DNA of 64,000 nucleotides from Mucilaginibacter lappiensis (GTDB taxonomy: Bacteria > Bacteroidota > Bacteroidia > Sphingobacteriales > Sphingobacteriaceae). Of the stretch, positions 7,056 to 15,843 are shown piece by piece. How positions within the stretch are numbered: the first letter of the stretch is position 1; each line of letters opens with the position of its first letter. A program made the position numbers and the translations under genes. Under the pieces are notes generated by a model that was given only the letters and a program-made list of their open reading frames with translations, searched no databases and had not been told where the DNA came from. The DNA lies in assembly GCF_900155965.1 (NCBI RefSeq), contig NZ_FTMG01000016.1:108390-172389 (forward strand). The letters are read 5' to 3'.

Positions 7056-8981
7056 CTAAGCTTCCAGTTCGAGGATCTGCTCGGCCAGAGCTTCCCATTT
7101 TTGCTGAACTTGTTTTAGTTCGGCTTGCTTTTGGGCATAGCTCGCGTTGGTATCTTTTAATTTGTTGCTATCGGTATAAATTTTATCGTCGGCCAGTTGG
7201 GCTTCCAGTTGTTTTACTGTCTTTTCAAGCTCGGCAATCTGTTCTTCCATTTTGGCCAAATCCTGGTTCAGTTTTTTCAATTGCTGGAATTTGTTTTCGC
7301 TTTGTGGCTGTTTAACAGGCTCAGGCTTTTTCTCTTCCTTTTTGGGTTGAGGTGCAGCTGGTATGGCTGTTTTAGGTTCGAGTTTGCGTTTAGCTGCCCA
7401 CTCATCGTACTCGGCGTAAGTGCCCGGGTAAATTTTGATCTTCTGATCTTCAATAAACCAGATCTTGTTAGCCACATTATCCAGGAAAAACCTGTCGTGC
7501 GATACCACGATGAACGTGCCTTCGTATTGCTCCAGTGCCTGGATCAGGATGTTTACGGATTGCATATCCAGGTGGTTGGTGGGCTCATCCAGTACCAGGA
7601 AGTTGGCATCGGCAGTAAGGGCCTTGGCCAAAGCCACGCGCGATTTTTCGCCACCCGAAAGCACCTTGATCTTCTTGAATACATCATCTCCGGTAAACAG
7701 GAAGGAACCTAATATGGTACGCAGCTCTGTATCGGTATGTTTTGGGGCAAAAGCCTGTAGCTCCTGCAATACCTGGTTTTCCAGGTGCAGGGATTCCAAC
7801 TGGTGCTGGGCAAAAAATGTAGTGCTTACATTATGCCCGGTAGTTACTTTACCTTTATAATCGTGATCTGCCGAAGCGATAATGCGTAACAAGGTCGATT
7901 TACCTTTACCGTTGGCACCGATCAGGGCAATTTTGTCGCCTTTTTCAATTACAGCTTCACCGCCATTCAAAATATCAATAGCAGGATATTTTTTGACAAT
8001 ATCTTCCAATGTGATTACGTGCCTGCCCGATTGTTTAGAGAAACGGAAAGCGAAGTTAACTGATGGATTATCATCATCCACATCATCCACACGCTCCATT
8101 TTATCCAGCATTTTGATACGCGACTGCGCCATTTTTGCTTTGGAAGCCTTGGCACGGAAACGCTCAATCAAACGCTCTTCCTGTTTTATTTTTGATTGCT
8201 GGTTTTTGAATTCACCGCGCTGGATTTCTTCGCGCTGGGCTTTTTCTTCCAGGTAAAAAGTATAGTTGCCCGCGTAAACGGTCAGTTTGCCTTTGCGCGA
8301 TTCTACCGTACGGTTGATCACCTTATCCAGGAACCACCTATCGTGCGATACAATAATGATAGCGCCGTTAAATGCTTTCAGATAATCTTCCAGCCATTGA
8401 ATAGATGGTAAGTCCAGGTGGTTGGTAGGCTCATCCAGCAGCAGGATATCGGGAGCCTGTAATAATATTTTAGCCAGCATTACCCGCATGCGCCATCCAC
8501 CCGAAAAAGTGTTGAGCTTGCGTGCGCAATCGCTGTCGCTAAAGCCCAAACCGGCTAAAATTTCGCGCGCCTTGTATTCAATGTTATAACCATCAAGCAG
8601 CTCAAACTCATGTTGTTTATCGCTCAGCTTGTGTAAAAGATCTTCGGTATAATCGGTTTCCAGCTTTTTAAGCAGGTTTTCTATCTCGTCATGCAGCTGG
8701 TTCTGGCGCTCAAAAGCCTCCATAGCCACGTGCACAATAGTTTTATCAGATGAGTATGACAGCAAATCCTGGTTCAGGTAACCCATGGTAAGGTCCTTAG
8801 CCATGGATATGGTGCCCGATGTAGGTTTATAGTCGCCTACAATAATTTTTAAGAGGGTAGTTTTCCCGGTTCCATTGGCACCTATTAAACCAATTTTTTC
8901 ACCGGGTTTTATATGCCAGTTGGCTTCATCGTAAAGGGCCCGCGCACCAATCTCAAACGTAAGGTTATTTATAGCAATCAT
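7056..8981 (-). CDS. ABC-F family ATPase (Uup/EttA-like translation factor)
   Basis: The 641-residue soluble protein has two ABC domains in tandem and no membrane segment. Domain 1 has Walker A GANGTGKTT near residue 35, signature FSGGWRMR and Walker B ILLLDEPTNHLD. Domain 2 has Walker A GANGKGKST near 353, signature LSGGEKSR and LVLDEPTNHLD. The linker between them (about 240-310, rich in Glu, Lys and Arg) is the P-site tRNA interaction motif region. The last 110 residues, after a Pro/Lys-rich hinge, form a coiled coil as in Uup. ABC-F proteins act on the ribosome; whether this one handles stalling or resistance cannot be told from sequence. Confidence 0.95.
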   Translation of the reverse strand: MIAINNLTFEIGARALYDEANWHIKPGEKIGLIGANGTGKTTLLKIIVGDYKPTSGTISMAKDLTMGYLNQDLLSYSSDKTIVHVAMEAFERQNQLHDEIENLLKKLETDYTEDLLHKLSDKQHEFELLDGYNIEYKAREILAGLGFSDSDCARKLNTFSGGWRMRVMLAKILLQAPDILLLDEPTNHLDLPSIQWLEDYLKAFNGAIIIVSHDRWFLDKVINRTVESRKGKLTVYAGNYTFYLEEKAQREEIQRGEFKNQQSKIKQEERLIERFRAKASKAKMAQSRIKMLDKMERVDDVDDDNPSVNFAFRFSKQSGRHVITLEDIVKKYPAIDILNGGEAVIEKGDKIALIGANGKGKSTLLRIIASADHDYKGKVTTGHNVSTTFFAQHQLESLHLENQVLQELQAFAPKHTDTELRTILGSFLFTGDDVFKKIKVLSGGEKSRVALAKALTADANFLVLDEPTNHLDMQSVNILIQALEQYEGTFIVVSHDRFFLDNVANKIWFIEDQKIKIYPGTYAEYDEWAAKRKLEPKTAIPAAPQPKKEEKKPEPVKQPQSENKFQQLKKLNQDLAKMEEQIAELEKTVKQLEAQLADDKIYTDSNKLKDTNASYAQKQAELKQVQQKWEALAEQILELEA

Positions 8982-9006
8982 TTGCGCGCAAAGATACGAT
9001 TTTTGA

Positions 9007-9160
9007 GCTTAAAGCAGAAGGCTGAAAGCGAAAGGCTTAGAGAGTAATGTCTAACATCGAATTTTGAATTTCGAATGACGAAGCAGCATCTATTTTGTTA
9101 CCTCGATATTCGAAATTCAGCATTCATTATTCGATATTAAATTACCAAAACTTTAAGCCT
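9007..9160. repeat. Intergenic word-repeat hairpin, locus B
   Basis: The left half carries AGCTTAAAGC and CATCGAATTTTGAATTTCGA. The right half carries the inverse series TCGATATTCGAAATTC, ATTCGATATT and, outermost, CTTTAAGCC. The two halves pair as nested inverted repeats between the SGNH hydrolase stop and the ABC-F start. Confidence 0.75.
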
Positions 9161-9161
9161 C

Positions 9162-9947
9162 TCAGGCTCCCACTGCTTTAAGCCATGTTTGCGCCATCAA
9201 TGCTTCGCCGGGTACGCTGGGGTGTACGCCATCCATGCTCCAGTAAGGGGCGGGGGCTACTTCCAACGCTTTATCAAACGCGGCCTGGTAGGGTACAAAA
9301 ACGGCTCCGAATCCGGCAGCGATATCGCGTGCGGCTTTGCGGAACAGATCAAACGTGGGGTACCATTTATCGTCCACGGCCCGCACACCTTTGGTGGCAA
9401 AAGGCTCGCATATCACCAGTTTAACATCGGGCAGCGTTTGTTTGGTAAGGGTAAGTAGTTTTTTATAGTCGGTAATGTAAGTATCGATGGTGCCTGTATA
9501 GCCGCTGGTAAGGGTATGCCAAAAATCGTTCACGCCAATGTGGATGCTCAGGATATTCGGTTTCATGTCAAGGCAATCGCTGGTCCAGCGTTCTGCCAGT
9601 TGATAAACCTTATTGCCGCTGATGCCTTTGTTGTATATTTTCAGGTCTTTGCTGGCATGGTCAAGCAATAGTTTGGAGGCGGTGATCAGGGCATAGCCCG
9701 AGCCTAATGCGCTGGTGGTATTGGGTTCGGTTTTTGTATGATCGCGGCCCCAGTCGGTAATGGAGTCACCCTGGAACAGGATCACATCGCCATTATTGAA
9801 TTTCAATTTAGGCCCACTTTTTTCGGTGGCTAATGCTGCCGATACAATTTGCGGGATACCCACCGCAGCTATTGATCCTACAGCAGTGGTTTTCAAAAAA
9901 TTGCGGCGACCTTGTTTAAAAGTGTCTCTTAATGTTTTCCTGATCAT
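9162..9947 (-). CDS. Tat-exported SGNH/GDSL hydrolase
   Basis: The 261-residue secreted esterase or lipase has a twin-arginine signal with Arg14-Arg15 in RRNFLKT, followed by a hydrophobic stretch ending near AALATEKS. Catalytic blocks are GDSITDW (Ser nucleophile, block I), GISGNKV (block II Gly), GVNDFW (block III Asn) and DGVHPS (block V Asp and His). These enzymes usually deacetylate or de-esterify carbohydrates; the substrate here is unknown. It is monocistronic, and its stop codon abuts a hairpin repeat. Confidence 0.92.
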   Translation of the reverse strand: MIRKTLRDTFKQGRRNFLKTTAVGSIAAVGIPQIVSAALATEKSGPKLKFNNGDVILFQGDSITDWGRDHTKTEPNTTSALGSGYALITASKLLLDHASKDLKIYNKGISGNKVYQLAERWTSDCLDMKPNILSIHIGVNDFWHTLTSGYTGTIDTYITDYKKLLTLTKQTLPDVKLVICEPFATKGVRAVDDKWYPTFDLFRKAARDIAAGFGAVFVPYQAAFDKALEVAPAPYWSMDGVHPSVPGEALMAQTWLKAVGA

Positions 9948-10024
9948 TCTGGATTTGTTTTAGGCGTAACTGAATTTTCGAAAATACAGATTTGCGGTGT
10001 TTTTTTTAATAAAATAAATTACTA

Positions 10025-10083
10025 CCGCGAGTTTAGCGATAGCGTAACTCGTGGTGTAGCATGGAGTAAGCTTCCAGCTTACC
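10025..10083 (+). repeat. REP palindrome, left flank of rayT
   Basis: The element starts CCGCGAGTTTAGCG and continues to GCGTAACTCGTGG, an imperfect hairpin. A second palindromic half, GTAAGCTTCCAGCTTAC, follows. The same sequence recurs inverted on the right of the transposase gene (10665-10732 and 10806-10873) and at 50007-50103. Confidence 0.88.
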
Positions 10084-10095
10084 AAACCAAAATAT

Positions 10096-10644
10096 TCAAC
10101 CCATTAAAATAATATCGATTAACCCTTTACCACCGGCATAATCCCTTGCACTGCCGTACAGATAATGTTCAGGTTCATCAACCCAGCCTGCAGTTACAGG
10201 ATTATGATGCAAATAGTTGAGTTTCTGATCTATTATCTCATTACTCCACAATTCGATAGGATGATTTCCTTGCTGCCAAAATTGATAGTGTTCGTTGTTT
10301 GAATTCGCCTTACCCTCCCGTTCAAAAAACCATAACATCCATTCACGACGGCTTTCCTGACTGTTTTCATCGATGGCTTTTATGATAGCTTTTGAAGTGT
10401 GTCTTTTTATATCTCTTAAGATATCCTGCATCGGTTTATTTTTGGTGCCGATGATGAGATGGATGTGATTGCTCATGATTACCCAGGCGTATAGTTGGAG
10501 CCCTTTATGTGCGATGCAGTATTTAAGACTGTCAACGATAATTTCTTTGTATTCTCGTCTGGTAAATACGTCGATCCATCTTACGACGGTAAAAGTTACA
10601 AAATAAGGTCGCTCCTGATCGTGGAATTTGTAATTACTGCTCAT
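10096..10644 (-). CDS. REP-associated tyrosine transposase (RayT, Y1 HUH type)
   Basis: The 182-residue enzyme belongs to the IS200-like Y1 transposases associated with REP sequences. The HUH motif is in MSNHIHLIIG (about residues 57-66), and the conserved C-terminal block LHHNPVTAGW is present. The family cuts single-stranded DNA at REP hairpins through a tyrosine. Both sides of the gene have REP palindromes in inverse orientation, as expected for a RAYT. The gene looks intact. A second copy of its first 17 codons lies upstream in the 141-bp duplication. Confidence 0.93.
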   Translation of the reverse strand: MSSNYKFHDQERPYFVTFTVVRWIDVFTRREYKEIIVDSLKYCIAHKGLQLYAWVIMSNHIHLIIGTKNKPMQDILRDIKRHTSKAIIKAIDENSQESRREWMLWFFEREGKANSNNEHYQFWQQGNHPIELWSNEIIDQKLNYLHHNPVTAGWVDEPEHYLYGSARDYAGGKGLIDIILMG

Positions 10645-10873
10645 GGGGGAGTTAAGTTAGTAAAGTTGTGTTAAAGCTGAAAGCTTTACCATGCTATACC
10701 ACGAGTTACGCTGCGCTAAACTCGCGGCAGCGCCAGTTGCAAAATAGGGCCGTTCCTGATCATGAAATTTATAATTGCTGCTCATTGAGGAGTTAAGATA
10801 GTAAAGTTGTTGTAAAGCTGGAAGCTTTGCCATGTTATACCACGAGTTGCGCTGCGCTAAACTCGCGGCAGCG
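10594..10873. repeat. Tandem 141-bp duplication spanning the rayT 5' end and a REP
   Basis: Positions 10594-10732 and 10735-10873 align over 139 bp without gaps and with only about a dozen or so differences. Each copy contains the first 51 bp of the transposase gene, its upstream region and one REP (CCACGAGTT to AACTCGCGG). The 309-bp gap 10645-10953 consists of this duplication and the pyrD promoter region. Confidence 0.9.
10735..10785 (-). pseudogene. Truncated 5' fragment of rayT
   Basis: The first 17 codons of the transposase are repeated here, starting with ATG at 10783-10785 and reading MSSNYKFHDQERPYF before similarity ends in the REP-like sequence. It is a by-product of the tandem duplication and cannot encode a functional enzyme. 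Confidence 0.8.
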
Positions 10874-10953
10874 TTCGCTCTATTAGAGTAGCCAAATCAA
10901 AAAATCCTAAAATTCTGGTTTACACACATAAAGGAATGTGCTAACTTCGCGGC

Positions 10954-11997
10954 ATGTATTTTTTATTAAAACCCATCCTGTTCCAGTTCGATCCCGAAAA
11001 AGTACATTATTTTGTAACCCGTAACTTAAAACGGTTTAATCGTTTTCCGGGTGGCGCTGCTTTGAGCAGGGCCATTTGGGATGTCAACAATCCACGACTG
11101 GAAAAAGAGGTGTTTGGCCTTAAGTTTAAAAACCCGGTAGGACTGGCGGCCGGTTTTGATAAAAATGCCGAACTCATGGGCGAAATGGCCAACATGGGTT
11201 TTGGTTTTGTGGAGATAGGTACCGTTACCCCGTTGCCGCAACCTGGTAACCCTAAAACGAGAATGTTTCGCTTACCTTCTGATGGTGCGCTTATCAATCG
11301 CATGGGTTTTAATAATTTTGGTGTTGATGTAGCTGCAGAGCGCATTGCCGCTTTCCGCAGAAATGCGAAAGGGGCTCAGAAAGATCTGATCATCGGCGGT
11401 AACATCGGCAAAAATAAAGTTACCCCCAACGAAGAGGCCGTTAACGATTATATCAAATGTTTTGACCGCTTGTTTGATGTGGTTGATTATTTTGTGGTGA
11501 ATGTGAGCTCGCCTAATACACCGGGTCTGCGCGAATTGCAGGAAAAGGAACCGTTGATGCACCTGCTGAATACCTTACAACAACGGAATTCAAAAAATGG
11601 CACCAGTAGGCCTATTCTTCTGAAAATAGCTCCAGACCTCACCGATTCACAGTTGGATGATATTGTTGATATTGTACAGCAAACCGGCATAGCAGGTATT
11701 ATTGCTACCAATACTACTATCAGTCGCGAAAATTTAACCGCTGCCGAAAGTTTAAAGAATGAACTGGGCGGACTGAGCGGCAAACCATTAACCAAACGCT
11801 CCACCGAGGTGGTCCGTTACCTTCACCAAAAATCAAACGGATCGTTCCCCATCATTGGCGTAGGGGGCATACATTCTGCCGATGACGCGATGGAAAAACT
11901 ACAGGCCGGCGCTTCGCTGGTGCAGCTGTATACCGGCTTTATTTATGAAGGCCCGTGTTTGATTGGCCGGATTAACAAGAAGCTGCTGGCTATTTAG
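10954..11997 (+). CDS. pyrD: Dihydroorotate dehydrogenase (quinone), class 2
   Basis: The 347-residue FMN enzyme oxidises dihydroorotate to orotate in pyrimidine synthesis and feeds electrons to the quinone pool at the membrane. The N-terminal helical extension (MYFLLKPILFQFDPEKVHYF) is the membrane-associating, quinone-tunnel domain that marks class 2. The barrel begins at GLKFKNPVGLAAGFDKN. NVSSPNTPGLRELQ holds the catalytic Ser, and GVGGIHSADDA binds the FMN phosphate. Length matches the family. The gene appears monocistronic with its own terminator. Confidence 0.97.
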   Translation: MYFLLKPILFQFDPEKVHYFVTRNLKRFNRFPGGAALSRAIWDVNNPRLEKEVFGLKFKNPVGLAAGFDKNAELMGEMANMGFGFVEIGTVTPLPQPGNPKTRMFRLPSDGALINRMGFNNFGVDVAAERIAAFRRNAKGAQKDLIIGGNIGKNKVTPNEEAVNDYIKCFDRLFDVVDYFVVNVSSPNTPGLRELQEKEPLMHLLNTLQQRNSKNGTSRPILLKIAPDLTDSQLDDIVDIVQQTGIAGIIATNTTISRENLTAAESLKNELGGLSGKPLTKRSTEVVRYLHQKSNGSFPIIGVGGIHSADDAMEKLQAGASLVQLYTGFIYEGPCLIGRINKKLLAI

Positions 11998-12016
11998 TTA
12001 GAGATTTTTCTATCGT

Positions 12017-12046
12017 AGAGGCACATCACATGTGTCTCTTTTTTTT
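12017..12046 (+). terminator. Rho-independent terminator of pyrD
   Basis: The stem AGAGGCACAT/ATGTGTCTCT with a 3-nt loop is followed by eight T residues. It lies 20 bp after the pyrD stop. A second hairpin (GAAAGACGCAT/ATGCGTCTTTC, 12061-12085) follows immediately. Confidence 0.88.
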
Positions 12047-12103
12047 GCACCTTATAACACGAAAGACGCATGTAATGCGTCTTTCTACGGAAAATAAAAT
12101 CCA

Positions 12104-12141
12104 TAAAAAAATCCCACCGGTTTCTGAAACCAGCAGGATTT
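12104..12141 (-). terminator. Rho-independent terminator of the small basic protein gene
   Basis: On the minus strand, AAATCC and GGTTTC pair with GAAACC and GGATTT around a short loop, followed by a run of T. It lies about 45 bp past the stop at 12184. Confidence 0.8.
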
Positions 12142-12183
12142 ATAAGATCTTTTAAACGCGGTTAAGCGCTCAAACAGAAAAAA

Positions 12184-12363
12184 TTATTTTGCAGCAGCGA
12201 TAGCTTTTGCTAGAACTTCGTTGTTTTTAGCAATCTGGCTATGTTTTGACTCAGCAGAACGGCTTCCGTACTCCAGGTTAGTAGCCAGTTTCAAAAACTG
12301 AACTTCTAAACGTGAAGTAGTTTTGTTTTTTCTATCTTTTCTTTTTAAACGAGTAACGCCCAT
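12184..12363 (-). CDS. Small basic Bacteroidota protein, 59 residues, function unknown
   Basis: The protein starts with ATG at 12361-12363 and reads MGVTRLKRKDRKNKTTSRLE at its N-terminus, then a helical segment (VQFLKLATNLEYG) and an Ala-rich C-terminus. The extremely basic first 20 residues suggest RNA or ribosome binding (inference). I recall similar short proteins starting MGxTRLKRKxRKNK in other Bacteroidota, usually annotated as hypothetical. It is not ribosomal protein S20, whose sequence and length differ. tRNA-Cys lies 34 bp upstream on the same strand, so the two may be transcribed together. Confidence 0.75.
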   Translation of the reverse strand: MGVTRLKRKDRKNKTTSRLEVQFLKLATNLEYGSRSAESKHSQIAKNNEVLAKAIAAAK

Positions 12364-12397
12364 GGTCTTGTTATTTTTAATTTTTTTAATACCCTTG

Positions 12398-12468
12398 AGG
12401 TCGGGAGCGGATTCGAACCGCTGTAAAAGGTTTTGCAGACCTCTGCCTAGCCACTCGGCCACCCGACC
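12398..12468 (-). tRNA. tRNA-Cys (GCA)
   Basis: The 71-nt cloverleaf has acceptor stem GGTCGGG/CCCGACC with discriminator T, the D-loop region TGGCCGAGTGGC, the anticodon loop CTGCAAA with anticodon GCA, and the T-arm GGTTCGAATCC. The U73 discriminator is the identity base for cysteine. CCA is not encoded. It precedes the small basic protein gene on the same strand. Confidence 0.95.
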
Positions 12469-12518
12469 ATTTTTTAAGGACTGCAAAAATAGTAATTTAT
12501 TTTTTGGAAAGCCAATAT

Positions 12519-13268
12519 TTATTTCATTGATTTTCTTTTTATCTCAGAACATAGTATCGCCGTGGCAATGGCCACGTTCAATGATTCGGCATTTCCGGCC
12601 CTGGGGATGGTTACTGCGCTGGTTATCAATTGCTCAACCGGGGCGCTTATACCGTTCCCTTCGTTACCCATCACCAGCAGGCCCTCAGTTCCAAAATGGG
12701 TGTTATATATATTTTCACCATTGAGCATAGCTCCGAATATGGGCAGTTTGATCTGGGGCAGTACGTTTAACAGATCGGCATAATGTACGTTAACACGTGC
12801 CAGTGAACCCATGGTAGCCTGTACTACTTTGGGGTTATATACGTCGACGGTATCTTCTGAACAGATAATATCCTGTATGCCAAACCAATCGGCAGTACGT
12901 ATAATGGTGCCCATATTGCCCGGATCCTGTATGCTATCCAACACCAGCGAAAACTTTTTTTCGAGCGCTTTATAATTTAATACCGGCCATATTGGTATCT
13001 TGACCAAACCAATTACCTCCTGCGGTGTTTTCAGGGAGCTGATTTTTTGGAGTTCATTTAATGAAATTTCCTGAAAGTTTATTTTTCGGGATAAATTCAG
13101 CAATTTTGGAGCAATTGCAGGGGTATGGTAAATGGTATCAACCTGGTAGGCAGAGTTTATAAATTCCGTAACTGATTTGTAACCCTCAACCATAAATAAA
13201 CCATGTTCCCTGCGAAACTTTTTATGTTGTAAGGATGATAATAAACTGATTTGTGATTTTGAAAGCAT
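12519..13268 (-). CDS. SpoU/TrmH-family rRNA 2'-O-methyltransferase (RlmB-like)
   Basis: This 249-residue SPOUT enzyme uses S-adenosylmethionine to methylate ribose 2'-OH in rRNA or tRNA. The N-terminal domain (1-95) is the RNA-binding substrate-recognition domain. The knotted catalytic domain has motif 1 DSIQDPGNMGTIIRTADWFG (about 110-129), motif 2 VMGNEGNGIS and motif 3 IPRAGNAESLNVAIATAI. The exact target nucleotide cannot be deduced. Its start codon overlaps by 16 bp the start of the divergent BamA-like gene. Confidence 0.92.
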   Translation of the reverse strand: MLSKSQISLLSSLQHKKFRREHGLFMVEGYKSVTEFINSAYQVDTIYHTPAIAPKLLNLSRKINFQEISLNELQKISSLKTPQEVIGLVKIPIWPVLNYKALEKKFSLVLDSIQDPGNMGTIIRTADWFGIQDIICSEDTVDVYNPKVVQATMGSLARVNVHYADLLNVLPQIKLPIFGAMLNGENIYNTHFGTEGLLVMGNEGNGISAPVEQLITSAVTIPRAGNAESLNVAIATAILCSEIKRKSMK

Positions 13269-15634
13269 ATATAAACCCTGCTGTTTTCCGCCTTACAATA
13301 TTAAGTATTTTGCTGCTCATTATCGGATCGGGATGCAGCAGTACCCGTGGTTTGAAAAAAGACCAGGTAATAGTACGCAAAATTACTATTCATGGCATCG
13401 ATAAAGAATTTGCCGAAGCTGCTGTAAATTATGTAGATAAGGAACAGCAACCCAATAACTGGCTCAACCTGCAGTTTTATTATACTTTCAGTAAAAACGG
13501 CAAGCGTAATTTTGGCGAAGCCCCATCTATCCTGGATAGTAACCTGGTTGAATTTTCCCGTTTTCAGATAGAAAAATACATCCAGAACCGCGGTTACCTC
13601 AAAGCTAAGGTAAAGGATAGTATCGTTGTAAAAAAACAAAAGGCCGAGCTGGTTTTTACCGCCCACGAGGGGCCCATGTTCAGGATTCGCAAGGTAACGG
13701 ATAGCATTGCCGATAAAAACATAAAGAATTTATACAACGCCAACCGTAACAAGATATCCCATATTTCGCCCGGAGCGCGTTTTGATACCGATAGTCTGGC
13801 CCATGACCGGGATGAGCTTTACGCGCTGATGAAACGGAATGGCTACTTTGATTTTTACAGGCAATACATCAGTTTTGATTACGATTCCACCTTTAATAGT
13901 AGCGTGGTTGATGTAAAAATGAACATTGATAACCCGGCTGGTAAAAAGGAGCACCCGGTTTACACCATCAATAATACGCTGATCACCATTTCGCGCAGTA
14001 ACGGGCGCACACCAGGTAAAGCAGATACCCTGCAGGTTGATTCGCAGTTTAGGTTTGTTGATTTCTCGGGTCGCTTTAAGCCACGGGTAGTAAAAGATTA
14101 TACCTTTCAGCGTAAAGGCGATCTTTACAATGCCGACAATCAAACGCTTACAACTACCCGACTTTCGGAATTAAGCGTGTTTCGTAATGTGCCCAACCCC
14201 ACTTACGAAAAACTGCCCGATAGTTCAAACCGGCTCAATACCAAAATTGATATTGTACCACTCAAAAAAATGTCTGACAGGGTGGAGGGCGAGGTGCTAT
14301 TTAGCGGGGGGCGCTTTGGTTATAACGTAGGTACCACTTTCACCAACCGTAACCTGTTTAAACAGGCCGCTATATTACAGGTGAAATTAAACTGGAGTAT
14401 CTTATTTGATAACGGGCATAGTATTCAAAACCAGGAGTTGAGAGCGGGGGTTAGCCTCATTTATCCACGTATTTTAACACCCTTTGATTTTCCGCTGTTA
14501 GGTAAATTTGGGGTGCCTCATACTACTTTTTCCAGTAACTATTCCCTGTTTTATCAAAAAGACCTGGTTAGGCGCGAAAGTTTCATTAACTCCATTAGCT
14601 ATGACTTTTTTGAAACCGGGCGTAAGCAACATACCATTACACCTATCAGTATTGAATTTTCACGCGGCATACTCGATCCGGCAGCCAGGGATACGTTTAT
14701 TAAACAAAACAGGCTTTCCTATGTAAAATTAATTGGTCGTACCACCTTTACAACGGGCAGCCAATATACTTTTCAGTATAACGCGCTGGAGTTAAACTCT
14801 TACAAAAGCTTTACGTATTTCCGGGGTAGTTTGGATATTGGGGGTAATTTCCTGAGCCTTGCGAGCAGCGTGTTCAATACATCAAGAGATGCGGATAATG
14901 AACGTAAAATGTTTGGCTATACTTTTTCACAATATGCCAAAACGGAACTTGATCTGCGTATTTACAAATCATTGGGAGATGAGCGGCAGTTTATATTCCG
15001 TATAAACCCGGGTATTGGTATCCCATATGGTAACAGTAACCAGTTGATATTCGAAAAAAACTTTTACACTGGTGGTGCCAACGATATCAGGGCCTGGTTG
15101 CCTCGCACATTAGGCCCGGGACAGTTTAATCGTGGTACTTTTTATGGTAATGATTACAATACCCGTGCAGGTCTACAATACCTCGATCAGTTTGGGGAAA
15201 TAAAAATAATTGGTAATGCCGAATACCGGTACACGTTGGCTAATAATCTTTGGGGAGCCAAACTAAAAGGGGCCTTATTTATGGATGCTGGTAACGTATG
15301 GCGCCTGGGTAAGAAAGCAGAAAACCCCGACGGTGAGTTCAGGTTTGATAACCTGCTGCAATCTACAGCTGTGGGTATTGGTACAGGCCTGCGGTTTGAT
15401 CTCGGTTTCTTTATCTTCAGGCTCGATGCGGCATTTAAGTTTAAAGATCCGCAGTTTAACGGTTCGGATCAATGGGTGCTCATCAAACACTTTGGCGAGC
15501 TATTTAACGATGGTCCGTTTAAAAAGGCTTATTATCAAAACAATGCAACTGCCAAGGATAGCAATGGTAACGTTACAAAAGGCGACAGCTATAACTTTAT
15601 GCAGCTGAATTTTGGTGTAGGGCTGCCTTTTTAA
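13253..15634 (+). CDS. BamA/TamA-like outer-membrane beta-barrel lipoprotein
   Basis: The 793-residue protein begins at GTG (13253) with a hydrophobic segment ending in LLIIGSGCSS, a lipobox, so it should be lipid-anchored. POTRA-like domains occupy about residues 40-330 (VRKITIHGIDKEF, YTFQRKGDLYN). The C-terminal Omp85 barrel follows, with GGANDIRAWLPRTLGPG, a motif seen in Omp85 proteins, and ends in Phe. Omp85 proteins insert or secrete outer-membrane proteins. It is probably an accessory member because many Bacteroidota encode a separate BamA. The GTG lies inside the divergent methylase gene; a TTG two codons later is possible. Confidence 0.88.
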   Translation: MILKAYINPAVFRLTILSILLLIIGSGCSSTRGLKKDQVIVRKITIHGIDKEFAEAAVNYVDKEQQPNNWLNLQFYYTFSKNGKRNFGEAPSILDSNLVEFSRFQIEKYIQNRGYLKAKVKDSIVVKKQKAELVFTAHEGPMFRIRKVTDSIADKNIKNLYNANRNKISHISPGARFDTDSLAHDRDELYALMKRNGYFDFYRQYISFDYDSTFNSSVVDVKMNIDNPAGKKEHPVYTINNTLITISRSNGRTPGKADTLQVDSQFRFVDFSGRFKPRVVKDYTFQRKGDLYNADNQTLTTTRLSELSVFRNVPNPTYEKLPDSSNRLNTKIDIVPLKKMSDRVEGEVLFSGGRFGYNVGTTFTNRNLFKQAAILQVKLNWSILFDNGHSIQNQELRAGVSLIYPRILTPFDFPLLGKFGVPHTTFSSNYSLFYQKDLVRRESFINSISYDFFETGRKQHTITPISIEFSRGILDPAARDTFIKQNRLSYVKLIGRTTFTTGSQYTFQYNALELNSYKSFTYFRGSLDIGGNFLSLASSVFNTSRDADNERKMFGYTFSQYAKTELDLRIYKSLGDERQFIFRINPGIGIPYGNSNQLIFEKNFYTGGANDIRAWLPRTLGPGQFNRGTFYGNDYNTRAGLQYLDQFGEIKIIGNAEYRYTLANNLWGAKLKGALFMDAGNVWRLGKKAENPDGEFRFDNLLQSTAVGIGTGLRFDLGFFIFRLDAAFKFKDPQFNGSDQWVLIKHFGELFNDGPFKKAYYQNNATAKDSNGNVTKGDSYNFMQLNFGVGLPF

Positions 15635-15689
15635 TTAATTATTGAGTTAGCGAATTAGTGATTGGGGGAAGCCTGAGTTTTAAAGGGTG

Positions 15690-15735
15690 CCTCTGCGCAC
15701 AAGTCTTCGACAAGCTCAGACTGACAGCCCTTTTT
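15690..15735. repeat. TCTTCGACAAGCTCAGACTGACA-type dispersed repeat (half copy)
   Basis: The gap 15635-15843 contains CTCTGCGCACAAGTCTTCG and the right arm of the repeat seen in full at 18043-18114. Only one arm is present here. The rest of the gap shows nothing recognisable. Confidence 0.65.
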
Positions 15736-15843
15736 TGTATTGTTTGTAGCGTGACTTCCACAACACAGCATCGGCATGGACGAAGGATCTATTCACACCC
15801 TGAAAAGGAGCTTTCAGCTTTTTGACTTCCGCTTTCAGCTTAT

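Noticed and set aside
7197..7712. Phe/Leu-rich 171-residue ORF antisense to the ABC-F gene
   Set aside because: Its hydrophobicity is explained by the complement of Glu/Lys-rich coiled-coil codons.
12364..12486. N-terminal extension of the small basic protein up to 12486
   Set aside because: The extension reads through tRNA-Cys; the ATG at 12361-12363 gives the recognisable MGVTRLKRK start.
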